Shown: piece after piece, positions 1-5,619 of the stretch
Numbering within the stretch: position 1 is the first letter of the stretch
How the letters are laid out: each line of letters opens with the position of its first letter
NCBI GenBank assembly: GCA_045649265.1
Contig: JAZRPO010000066.1
Location: 1-5,826, forward strand
Length of the DNA: 5,826 nucleotides
Reading direction: 5' to 3'
Source: SIG480 sp045649265
GTDB taxonomy: Bacteria; Bacillota; Clostridia; Oscillospirales; JAAYXM01
Made by a program: the position numbers and the translations under genes
Notes under the pieces: model-generated
Told to the model about the DNA's origin: nothing
Databases searched by the model: none
The model's input: only the letters and a program-made list of their open reading frames with translations

Positions 1-20
1 GTTTAATTTAAATTTTTCTA

Positions 21-49
21 TTGCAAAAAACCTGCAACAATGCTATTAT
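21..49 (+). promoter_or_regulatory. Promoter of acpP (sigma-A type, extended -10)
   Basis: A -35 box TTGCAA (21-26) is followed after 17 bp by a -10 box TATTAT (44-49). The -10 is preceded by TGC (41-43), which gives the TGn extension. Transcription would begin near 56, leaving a leader of roughly 28 nt before the acpP start. Spacing and extension are both good, so acpP probably has its own promoter. Confidence 0.6.
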
Positions 50-83
50 ACCGTTATACGAAATTAAGTTATGGAGGTATATT

Positions 84-311
84 ATGATTATCGACACTCT
101 GAAAACCATTCTTGAAGCTCAGCTTGATATTGACCCTGCAACAATAACCGAAAGCACAAGCATTGCAGATGATCTTGGTGCAGATTCCCTCGATATGGTT
201 GAACTTATGATGACGGTTGAAGAAGAATTTGATATTACTATAAAAGACAGCGATGTTCACCTCTTTAAAACAGTTGGTGACGTTGTAAGCTATATTGAGG
301 CAAATTCATAA
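84..311 (+). CDS. acpP: Acyl carrier protein
   Basis: A 75-residue acidic acyl carrier protein, the usual length for the family. It carries growing acyl chains of type II fatty acid synthesis on a 4'-phosphopantetheine arm in the cytoplasm. The attachment site is Ser35 in the conserved motif LGADSLDMVEL (residues 31-41). The acidic stretch after it (Glu40 and the EEEF run) matches helix II, which docks onto Fab enzymes. The start is the ATG at 84: GGAGG (73-77) lies 6 nt upstream. An in-frame TTG at 21 would extend the protein, but it is the first base of the -35 box and adds sequence not found in ACPs. The gene stands alone: a terminator follows 20 bases after the stop, and no fab or rnc gene adjoins on the right. 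Activation needs a phosphopantetheinyl transferase encoded elsewhere. The identification is very secure. The possibility that it serves a specialised pathway cannot be excluded from the sequence. Confidence 0.95.
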   Translation: MIIDTLKTILEAQLDIDPATITESTSIADDLGADSLDMVELMMTVEEEFDITIKDSDVHLFKTVGDVVSYIEANS

Positions 312-321
312 TCCGTTTTTC

Positions 322-380
322 ATTTACTTGTAAAAAATATCCACGCGATTTTTCGCGTGGATATTTTTTTATTTACTTGT
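322..380. repeat. 10-bp direct repeat flanking the terminator hairpin
   Basis: The sequence ATTTACTTGT occurs exactly at 322-331 and again at 371-380. Between the copies lies only the hairpin with its T run (332-370). The right copy overlaps the stop codon and last codons of the minus-strand lipoprotein gene. It may be chance in AT-rich DNA, a small local duplication, or a target-site-like scar. Confidence 0.5.
332..370. terminator. Bidirectional rho-independent terminator between acpP and the lipoprotein gene
   Basis: A perfect 17-bp inverted repeat: left arm 332-348 and right arm 353-369, with a TTTT loop. The centre is G+C-rich (CCACGCGA/TCGCGTGG). The outer part is A6 on the left and T7 on the right, so transcripts from either direction end in a U run. 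It lies between two convergent genes and overlaps the stop codon (369-371) of the minus-strand gene. Confidence 0.92.
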
Positions 381-1217
381 CATAGCATTAAGACCGTTTA
401 CAGCTTCGGGTGTCGGCCCGTTTATGAGGATGTGAACAGACTGGTCGCTATATGCATGAGTATAGAGATATTTGGTCGAAATCGGTTTTTCTTCACTTGG
501 GATAAATTCTGAAAGTATGATATCAATTTCTTTTTCATCAAGCGCTTTAAAAAGCGCTTCATCATCTTCATATTCTTTTATCTCAATTTCGGCATAAATC
601 CCTTTTGCAATCTCATATGCCGTATCAACATTTATTCCGCAAAGGTTGCCGTCCTTATCCTTGTATTGAAGCGGGGCTTTTTCGTATGACGGTATTCCTA
701 TCCGCACGAGCCTGTCGGAGAGCTTTTCATAATCTGACGGGCGGGTATAGGTTTCATTTCCGTCGCCCGAATTTGCTTTTGCGATTTTCTCGGCAGTGCC
801 GTCATTTCTGATGCGCGTTATTGCAGCATTTGCCTGCATTGCGAAGTCATACGAAGCAAGCGAAATCGCGCACGGCTCTTTTTCTATAAACGTCAGATAA
901 AGCTTGCTGAGGTCATTGTTTTTTGCGAGCACTTCATTTGCATACATTGCAGGAAGCACAAGACCGTGAATTTTATTGTTTTTAAGCGCGCTGACTCCCT
1001 TTTTCACGGAAGAGAAGTTTACAAGCTCGGGAGAGTCAATCACATTTGTGATCTCATCTTCCGAAATGTGACCTTTTACAAATCCTAGGCGATAGCCCGA
1101 AAACTGGTCTGCAACCATAAACCCTATCTTGGGAGCCTCCTTTATCGGCTTTCCGCAAGCGGAAAGAATTGAAACCATAAATAAAATGGCACAAAGCACG
1201 GAAACTACTTTTTTCAT
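369..1217 (-). CDS. Lipoprotein with solute-binding-protein (SBP_bac_3-like) half-domains in swapped order
   Basis: A 282-residue predicted membrane-anchored lipoprotein on the outer face of the cell. The N-terminus has a Lys-Lys charge, a hydrophobic stretch (residues 4-18) and a lipobox L-S-A-C, so Cys21 would be lipidated. Residues about 30-149 resemble the second lobe and closing helix of family 3 amino-acid binding proteins; the segment ending DGTAEKIAKAN is typical of that C-terminal helix. Residues about 168-266 resemble the first lobe: RIGIPSYEKAPLQYKDKDG, then GINVDTAYEIA, then KEIDIILSEF. The usual lobe order is therefore reversed, and the second copy stops before a second lobe. The start is the ATG at 1217, with AAGGAG at 1229-1234 and 11 nt spacing. 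An in-frame GTG at 1227-1229 overlaps that ribosome site. No permease or ATPase gene adjoins, so it may be an orphan binding protein, a sensor or a decayed copy. The family call is moderately sure; the ligand is unknown. Confidence 0.75.
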   Translation of the reverse strand: MKKVVSVLCAILFMVSILSACGKPIKEAPKIGFMVADQFSGYRLGFVKGHISEDEITNVIDSPELVNFSSVKKGVSALKNNKIHGLVLPAMYANEVLAKNNDLSKLYLTFIEKEPCAISLASYDFAMQANAAITRIRNDGTAEKIAKANSGDGNETYTRPSDYEKLSDRLVRIGIPSYEKAPLQYKDKDGNLCGINVDTAYEIAKGIYAEIEIKEYEDDEALFKALDEKEIDIILSEFIPSEEKPISTKYLYTHAYSDQSVHILINGPTPEAVNGLNAMTSK

Positions 1218-1247
1218 TGTTTCATACACTCCTTCCAGAATAAATAT

Positions 1248-1276
1248 ATTTTACACCTTTTTCCTTTAAAAAACAA
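1248..1276 (-). promoter_or_regulatory. Probable promoter of the lipoprotein gene
   Basis: Read on the minus strand, TTGTTT (1276-1271) is followed after exactly 17 bp by TAAAAT (1253-1248). Transcription would start near 1241, just upstream of the ribosome binding site. The -35 is a weak match. The promoter is divergent from the alaS promoter, with about 50 bp between the two -35 boxes. Confidence 0.45.
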
Positions 1277-1323
1277 GCGGAATATGCTTTCTCGGCAAAA
1301 GAAGTATACGAAACCATTTTTAT

Positions 1324-1353
1324 TTGACAGAAAATGTTTTTATGGTGTATAAT
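1324..1353 (+). promoter_or_regulatory. Promoter of the alaS operon
   Basis: A perfect -35 TTGACA (1324-1329) and a perfect -10 TATAAT (1348-1353) are separated by 18 bp. The predicted start is near 1360, which gives a leader of about 58 nt before alaS. A second TATAAT lies at 1362-1367 but has no usable -35. This is the strongest consensus promoter in the window. Confidence 0.8.
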
Positions 1354-1377
1354 ATTTTTTATATAATATGTAGTCTT

Positions 1378-1399
1378 GATATGCTGAAATCAGCATATC
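1378..1399 (+). promoter_or_regulatory. Palindrome/hairpin in the alaS 5' leader
   Basis: A perfect 9-bp inverted repeat, GATATGCTG-AAAT-CAGCATATC, lies about 18 nt after the predicted transcription start. It ends 5 nt before the ribosome binding site GGAGG (1405-1409), which is 8 nt from the alaS ATG. No U run follows, so it is not an intrinsic terminator. It could be a DNA operator, a protein-binding RNA hairpin or a transcript-stabilising stem. A copy of one half, ATATGCT, also lies at 1282-1288, upstream of the promoter. The function is inferred; the symmetry is directly visible. Confidence 0.6.
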
Positions 1400-1417
1400 T
1401 CATCGGAGGTTTTACAA

Positions 1418-4051
1418 ATGCAGTATATGGGTTTAAACGAGCTTCGCGAAAAATACCTTGCCTTTTTCGAGAGCAAAGGTCATCTGAGGCTCAAAAGCTT
1501 TCCCCTTCTTCCTAAGGGCGATAATTCACTCTTACTTATAAATTCAGGTATGGCCCCCATGAAGCCATACTTTTCAGGCGAAGCTACTCCGCCGAGAACA
1601 AGAGTTACCACCTGTCAGAAGTGCATCCGTACTCCTGATATTGAGCGTGTCGGGAAAACCTCTCGCCACGGTACATTTTTTGAGATGCTCGGAAACTTCT
1701 CCTTTGGTGATTACTTTAAGCTCGAAGCTACGACCTGGGCATGGGAATTCATCACCAAGGTTCTCGAAATCCCCGAGGAAAAGCTCTATGTTTCCGTCTA
1801 TCTTGATGATGACGAGACATATGATATCTGGGTTAACCACCACGGTGTTGATCCGTCTCATATGGTTCGTCTCGGAAAAGAGGACAACTTCTGGGAAATA
1901 GGCGCAGGTCCGTGCGGCCCGTGCTCTGAAATTTATTTTGACCGCGGCCCCGAAAACGGTTGCGGCTCTCCCGATTGCAAGGTCGGATGTGACTGCGACA
2001 GATACGTTGAATTCTGGAATCTGGTTTTTACGCAGTTCAATAACGACGGCAACAACAACTACACCGAGCTCAAACAGAAAAACATCGACACGGGAATGGG
2101 CCTTGAACGTCTTGCCTGCATAATGCAAGGGGTTAATTCACTCTTTGATGTTGACACCGTTAAGAATGTCACGGCTCATATTTCGCGTCTTGCAAATGCA
2201 AACTACGGTGAAAACGAAAAAACTGACATTTCACTTCGCATAATCACCGACCACATCCGCTCTACTACGATGATGGTCTGCGACGGCGTTATGCCCTCAA
2301 ACGAGGGGCGCGGCTATGTTCTTCGCCGCCTTCTCCGCCGTGCAGCTCGCCACGGAAGGCTTCTCGGAATCAAGGGCACCTTCCTTCACAATGTCTGCGA
2401 TACGGTAATCCACGAAAGCTGCGGCGCATACCCCGAGCTTTCTGAAAAAGCTGATTATATCAAGAAGGTTATCAGCATGGAGGAAGAAGGCTTCAATCGC
2501 ACGATTGATGCAGGCCTCTCTATCCTTGAAGATATGATGAAGAAGCTCATTACAGAAGGTAAGAAGGTTCTCTCGGGCGATGACGCTTTTAAGCTTGCAG
2601 ATACCTATGGATTTCCGATTGACCTCACTCTTGAAATTCTGGAGGAAAAGGGATTCTCAATCGACCGCGAGCGTTTTGATGAATGCCTTAACGAGCAGCG
2701 TACGCGCGCTCGCCAGGCTCAGGCAGCGCTCGGCGACTTTGCATGGGAAAAGCTTGACCTTGGCCTTGACAAGAGCGTAAAAACCGAGTTTTCAGGCTAT
2801 GACACGCTCTCTGCCGAAGGCTCTGTTCTCGCTATCGTATCAGGCGGCGAGGTTTGCTCATCTGCCGAGGCCGGCAAAAATGTCGAAATCGTTCTTGACC
2901 GCACTCCGTTCTATGCAGAATCAGGCGGCCAGCTTGCCGATGAGGGAACAATAGAATCAAAAACAGGAAAAATGCGTGTCACAAACGTCAAAAAAACAAA
3001 AGACGGAAAGTTTCTCCATGTCGGCGAGGTTACGGAAGGCATCATATCAAAGGGCGATGCTGTTACATCAAATGTCTGCAAGAGTCGCCGTGAGGCTGTT
3101 ATGCGTGCTCATTCTGCTACCCATCTTCTCCAGAAGGCGCTTCGCAACACGCTGGGAACCCATGTTGAGCAGGCGGGCTCGCTTGTCGGCCCTGACTCTA
3201 TCCGTTTTGACTTTGCTCACTTCTCCGCAATGACAGCCGACGAGCTTAAAACGGTTGAAGCTGAGGTCAATGCCAAGATTTTGGAGGGGCTTGAAATAAC
3301 CGTCTCTGAAATGCCGATAGAAGACGCCAAAAAGCTCGGCGCTATGGCGCTTTTCGGCGAAAAGTACGGCGAAACCGTGCGTGTTGTCACAATGGGCGAC
3401 TACTCTCTTGAGCTCTGCGGAGGAACTCACCTTGACAATACCGCAAAATCAGGAATCGTAAAGATTGTCTCAGAGTCAAGCGTTGCCGCCGGAGTACGGC
3501 GAATTGAAGCTATTTGCGGAACAGAAGTGCTTGCAAAAATAGCACAGCTTGAAGGAACAATTTCAGATGTTGCAGCAGCATTAAAAGCTGCTCCGCGCGA
3601 GGTTGTTATCAAAGCTGAGCATCAGTCCGAGGAGATAAAAGCTCTCCGCCAGGAGCTTTCAGCCATAAACTCAAAAATGGCGGCGCTCAATGCAGCAGAT
3701 TATATAAAAGAAGCTTCCGACTTTAACGGAATTAAGTTTGTTTCCAAGGAAATTAAAAATGCAAAGGCCGATGACCTGCGTGCGATATGTGATGAGCTCA
3801 GAAGCCTTGACTCCTCCGTTGCAGCAGTTCTTGCAAGCGTCAACGGCGGAAAAATAGTCTTTACTGCAACCTGCGGAAAGGATGTAGTTGCACGCGGCAT
3901 AAAAGCGGGAGACCTTGTCCGCGAAACTGCAAAAGCCGCAGGAGGCAACGGCGGCGGAAAGCCTGACTTTGCCATGGCAGGCGGAAACGATGCCGCAAAG
4001 CTCTCCGAGGCGCTTGCAGTTGCCGAGGAGTTCGTAAAAACAAGAGCATAA
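1418..4051 (+). CDS. alaS: Alanine--tRNA ligase
   Basis: A full-length 877-residue class II synthetase that charges tRNA-Ala and removes wrongly attached Ser or Gly. The aminoacylation core is residues 1 to about 240: motif 1 around INSGMAPMKPYF (41-52), motif 2 around RHGTFFEMLGNFSFGDYF (83-100), and motif 3 at GMGLER (226-231). A tRNA-recognition helical region follows, with GYVLRRLLRRAARHG at 299-313. The editing domain carries the zinc ligands H565 and H569 (HSATH) and C667 and H671 (CGGTH), all present, so proofreading should be intact. The C-terminal DHHA1/C-Ala domain ends near the glycine-rich GGNGGGKPDFAMAGG segment. An extra cysteine cluster (C182, C187, C191, C193) sits in the catalytic domain, as in many clostridial homologues. 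The start is set by GGAGG 8 nt upstream; Met4 would be 17 nt away. It is the first gene of an operon with the HIT and HMA genes. No T-box is present in the short leader. Confidence 0.98.
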   Translation: MQYMGLNELREKYLAFFESKGHLRLKSFPLLPKGDNSLLLINSGMAPMKPYFSGEATPPRTRVTTCQKCIRTPDIERVGKTSRHGTFFEMLGNFSFGDYFKLEATTWAWEFITKVLEIPEEKLYVSVYLDDDETYDIWVNHHGVDPSHMVRLGKEDNFWEIGAGPCGPCSEIYFDRGPENGCGSPDCKVGCDCDRYVEFWNLVFTQFNNDGNNNYTELKQKNIDTGMGLERLACIMQGVNSLFDVDTVKNVTAHISRLANANYGENEKTDISLRIITDHIRSTTMMVCDGVMPSNEGRGYVLRRLLRRAARHGRLLGIKGTFLHNVCDTVIHESCGAYPELSEKADYIKKVISMEEEGFNRTIDAGLSILEDMMKKLITEGKKVLSGDDAFKLADTYGFPIDLTLEILEEKGFSIDRERFDECLNEQRTRARQAQAALGDFAWEKLDLGLDKSVKTEFSGYDTLSAEGSVLAIVSGGEVCSSAEAGKNVEIVLDRTPFYAESGGQLADEGTIESKTGKMRVTNVKKTKDGKFLHVGEVTEGIISKGDAVTSNVCKSRREAVMRAHSATHLLQKALRNTLGTHVEQAGSLVGPDSIRFDFAHFSAMTADELKTVEAEVNAKILEGLEITVSEMPIEDAKKLGAMALFGEKYGETVRVVTMGDYSLELCGGTHLDNTAKSGIVKIVSESSVAAGVRRIEAICGTEVLAKIAQLEGTISDVAAALKAAPREVVIKAEHQSEEIKALRQELSAINSKMAALNAADYIKEASDFNGIKFVSKEIKNAKADDLRAICDELRSLDSSVAAVLASVNGGKIVFTATCGKDVVARGIKAGDLVRETAKAAGGNGGGKPDFAMAGGNDAAKLSEALAVAEEFVKTRA

Positions 4052-4064
4052 GGAGATTCACGCT

Positions 4065-4406
4065 ATGTCAGATTGTTTATTCTGCAAAATAATCGCGGGG
4101 GAAATCCCCTCAACAAAGGTTTATGAGGATGAGCTTGTTTTCGCATTTCGCGATATTGCTCCTCAGGCTAAAACTCACATTCTTGTCATCCCTAAGCAGC
4201 ACATTTCTTCTGTTGCGGATATAAACGAAAAAAATTCATCTGTTGTATCGCACATTTTTGAGGTTATCCCGAAAATTGCCTGCGATGAAAACCTTTGCAG
4301 CGGATACCGGGTTGTTTCAAACTGCGGAGACGACGCCGGCCAGACCGTGCATCACCTCCACTTCCATATTCTCGGCGGCGAGAAGCTCAGCGTTGAAATG
4401 GCATAA
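4065..4406 (+). CDS. HIT-family (histidine triad) nucleotide-binding hydrolase
   Basis: A complete 113-residue HINT-branch histidine triad protein, normal in length. The triad is H97-L-H99-F-H101 followed by I-L-G-G. H99 should be the nucleophile that attacks the alpha-phosphate of nucleoside phosphoramidates and acyl-adenylates, releasing AMP. The N-terminus CLFCKII (Cys4, Cys7) with His46 in IPKQH and the triad region is the zinc-site pattern of many Gram-positive HIT proteins. The conserved FRDIAPQAKTHILVIPKQH core (28-46) is intact. It lies 13 nt after alaS, and its ribosome site AAGGAG (4050-4055) overlaps the alaS stop codon, with 9 nt to the ATG. Translation is therefore probably coupled to alaS. 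HINT proteins are known to hydrolyse lysyl-AMP made by lysyl-tRNA synthetase. By analogy this one could clear alanyl-adenylate, but that is inference. Cytoplasmic; no signal peptide. Confidence 0.93.
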   Translation: MSDCLFCKIIAGEIPSTKVYEDELVFAFRDIAPQAKTHILVIPKQHISSVADINEKNSSVVSHIFEVIPKIACDENLCSGYRVVSNCGDDAGQTVHHLHFHILGGEKLSVEMA

Positions 4407-4418
4407 GGGGGATTATCA

Positions 4419-4661
4419 ATGTATAAAATGACCATGCACGTTGAGGGCATGATGTGCCCCATGTGCGAAAAGCATATGAACGATGCCGTGAAAGCTGCGT
4501 TTAAGGTGAAAAAGGTAATCTCCTCCCACACAGAGAAGACAACCGAAATTGTTTCGAAGGCTCCCATCTCTGAAAATGAGCTTCTCGATGCAATTAAAGA
4601 AACAGGTTATCAGATTTCGGAGTTTAAGTGCGAGAAGACAAAGGGCTTTCTCTTCTTTTAA
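4419..4661 (+). CDS. Small heavy-metal-associated (HMA) domain protein
   Basis: A complete 80-residue protein that is essentially one HMA fold (beta-alpha-beta-beta-alpha-beta). The metal site is the GMMCPMC motif, with Cys13 and Cys16 as the CxxC pair that typically binds Cu(I) or another soft metal. Features of the fold follow: the KVKKVISS segment (29-36) for the second strand and the ELLDAIKETGYQI helix-strand (54-66). A third cysteine, Cys71, lies just before a hydrophobic tail ending in FLFF. The start is the ATG at 4419 with AGGGGGA (4406-4412) upstream. A second in-frame ATG at 4428 would be too far from it. It lies 12 nt after the HIT gene and closes the operon, with a strong terminator next. 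Similar small proteins occur widely in Clostridia. No copper ATPase or CsoR gene is nearby, so the partner and the metal are unknown. It could be a chaperone, a buffer or a sensor. Confidence 0.88.
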   Translation: MYKMTMHVEGMMCPMCEKHMNDAVKAAFKVKKVISSHTEKTTEIVSKAPISENELLDAIKETGYQISEFKCEKTKGFLFF

Positions 4662-4669
4662 TTCCAATT

Positions 4670-4722
4670 TAAAACCAAAAAGCTCAGGAGAATTTCTCCT
4701 GAGCTTTTTGGTTTTATTTTTT
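4670..4722. terminator. Bidirectional rho-independent terminator between the HMA and SDR genes
   Basis: A perfect inverted repeat of about 20 bp: left arm 4671-4690 and right arm 4696-4715, with the loop AATTT and a core of AGCTCAGGAG/CTCCTGAGCT. On the plus strand it is followed by a T6 run (4717-4722). On the minus strand the A-rich left arm supplies the T tract. It ends the alaS operon from the left and the SDR gene from the right. The SDR stop codon (4721-4723) lies inside the plus-strand T run. Confidence 0.93.
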
Positions 4723-5521
4723 ACGGTCTCTGGCCGAGGCCGCCCTCGAGAGTGATGGTTTCACCTGTCATAAACTTGAAGTCCGGATGAGCAAGCTGAA
4801 CACAAACTCTTCCGATTTCAAGCTCTGCATCTCCAAAATGGCCAATCGGCGGCATTTTAACATTCTTCTCGAATGCTTCCGGATATGCGTTTTTAAACTG
4901 TTCAAGCTGAGCTGTCCATGCAAGCGGGCAAATGACATTTACATTTACGTTGTCCTTTCCCCACTCGGTCGCTGCAACACGGGTAAGCCCTCGGATACCT
5001 TCCTTTGCAGCAGCATATGCACACTGGCCAAAGTTTCCGAAAAGACCTGCACCTGATGCAAAGTTTATAACCGTGCCCTCAGTTTTAACAAGATGCGGAT
5101 AGCACGCCTTCATATAGTAGAAGGTTGCGTAAAGCCCTGAATAAAGAGATAAGTCAAACTGCTCTGTTGTATGCTCTGCAAGCGGAACACCCGATGCAGA
5201 CGCCTGAGCATTGTTGATAAGAACATCTATTCTTCCAAAAGCTTCGATTGTCTTCTCAACAACCATATTTACGGTAGCTTCGTTATCCGCTCCCGCAGCA
5301 ATATCTGCCTGAAGAACGAGGACCTTGATGCCGTAGAGCCTTTCAAGCTCTTCCTTTGCATCCTCAAGCTTCTTAACGTTTCGCCCCGTGATAACAATGT
5401 TTGCGCCCTCTTTGGCGTATGCAGTTGCGATTCCGTATCCTATTGAGCCGCAACGGCCATCAGAGAGAACTGCACGACCTGCGCCTGTGATGATTGCTGT
5501 CTTGCCTGCTAAAAATCCCAT
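4721..5521 (-). CDS. Short-chain dehydrogenase; candidate bile-acid 12alpha-hydroxysteroid dehydrogenase
   Basis: A complete 266-residue cytoplasmic SDR with one Rossmann domain. Visible elements, in order: the glycine-rich loop starting TGAG (12-15) and resuming at SIGYGIA (26-32); TGR (45-47) after the second strand, whose Arg47 favours NADP(H); NNAQ at 103-106 (usually NNAG); catalytic Ser156; and YAAAK with Tyr169 and Lys173. The tetrad Asn position appears to be Gly129. From memory of the family, the segments NNAQASASG, YSGLYATFYYMK, NFASGAGLFGN and ETITLEGG closely match the NADP-dependent 12alpha-HSDH of gut clostridia, which oxidises the 12-hydroxyl of cholate and deoxycholate reversibly. 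About seven extra residues (near 18-25) enlarge the cofactor loop. The start is the ATG at 5521, with AAGGAG (5530-5535) 8 nt upstream. The gene is monocistronic between its own promoter and terminator. The SDR call is certain; the substrate is a strong hypothesis, and another sterol or secondary alcohol is possible. Confidence 0.85.
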   Translation of the reverse strand: MGFLAGKTAIITGAGRAVLSDGRCGSIGYGIATAYAKEGANIVITGRNVKKLEDAKEELERLYGIKVLVLQADIAAGADNEATVNMVVEKTIEAFGRIDVLINNAQASASGVPLAEHTTEQFDLSLYSGLYATFYYMKACYPHLVKTEGTVINFASGAGLFGNFGQCAYAAAKEGIRGLTRVAATEWGKDNVNVNVICPLAWTAQLEQFKNAYPEAFEKNVKMPPIGHFGDAELEIGRVCVQLAHPDFKFMTGETITLEGGLGQRP

Positions 5522-5572
5522 TTCCTTCGCTCCTTTTTGTTATATGATTTTATTTCGTAGCTTTTTTCTTTC

Positions 5573-5600
5573 ATTATAACATACTTTATAAAAAAAACAA
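5573..5600 (-). promoter_or_regulatory. Promoter of the SDR gene (extended -10)
   Basis: On the minus strand, TTGTTT (5600-5595) is followed after 16 bp by a perfect TATAAT (5578-5573), preceded by TGT as the TGn extension. Transcription would begin near 5566, giving a leader of about 45 nt. The -35 lies just past the stop codon of the upstream PHP gene, so the SDR gene can be expressed separately from it. Confidence 0.65.
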
Positions 5601-5619
5601 TCGTTACATCATCGTTTTT
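5590..5619 (-). terminator. Weak possible terminator at the end of the PHP gene
   Basis: On the minus strand, AAAAACGAT (5619-5611) can pair with ATTGTTTTT (5601-5593), with one G-U pair and a 9-nt loop. A run of eight T (5597-5590) overlaps the right arm. The stem is A/T-rich and weak and contains the PHP stop codon, so read-through into the SDR gene is possible. Confidence 0.25.

Noticed and set aside
21..83. An N-terminal extension of acpP from TTG at 21
   Set aside because: The TTG is the -35 box of the promoter, it lies upstream of the predicted transcription start, and the added residues are foreign to ACPs. The ATG at 84 has a good ribosome site.
1218..1229. GTG start at 1229 for the lipoprotein
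   Set aside because: It overlaps the AAGGAG ribosome site itself. The ATG at 1217 gives a standard M-K-K signal peptide.
1354..1417. T-box riboswitch upstream of alaS
   Set aside because: The leader is too short, and there is no T-box sequence, specifier stem or terminator.
1324..1515. Short open frame beginning at TTG 1324, overlapping the start of alaS
   Set aside because: It begins in the alaS -35 box, has no ribosome site and is out of frame with alaS.
1574..2128. A 184-codon open frame antisense to alaS
   Set aside because: No family features, no ribosome site or promoter. It is a by-product of alaS codon usage. The same applies to the antisense frames at 3068-3430, 3427-3612, 3700-3975 and 3861-4061.
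4243..4431. Alternative-frame open frames overlapping the HIT, HMA and SDR genes
   Set aside because: Each lies inside or across a gene with clear family motifs and shows low-complexity, shifted-frame composition.
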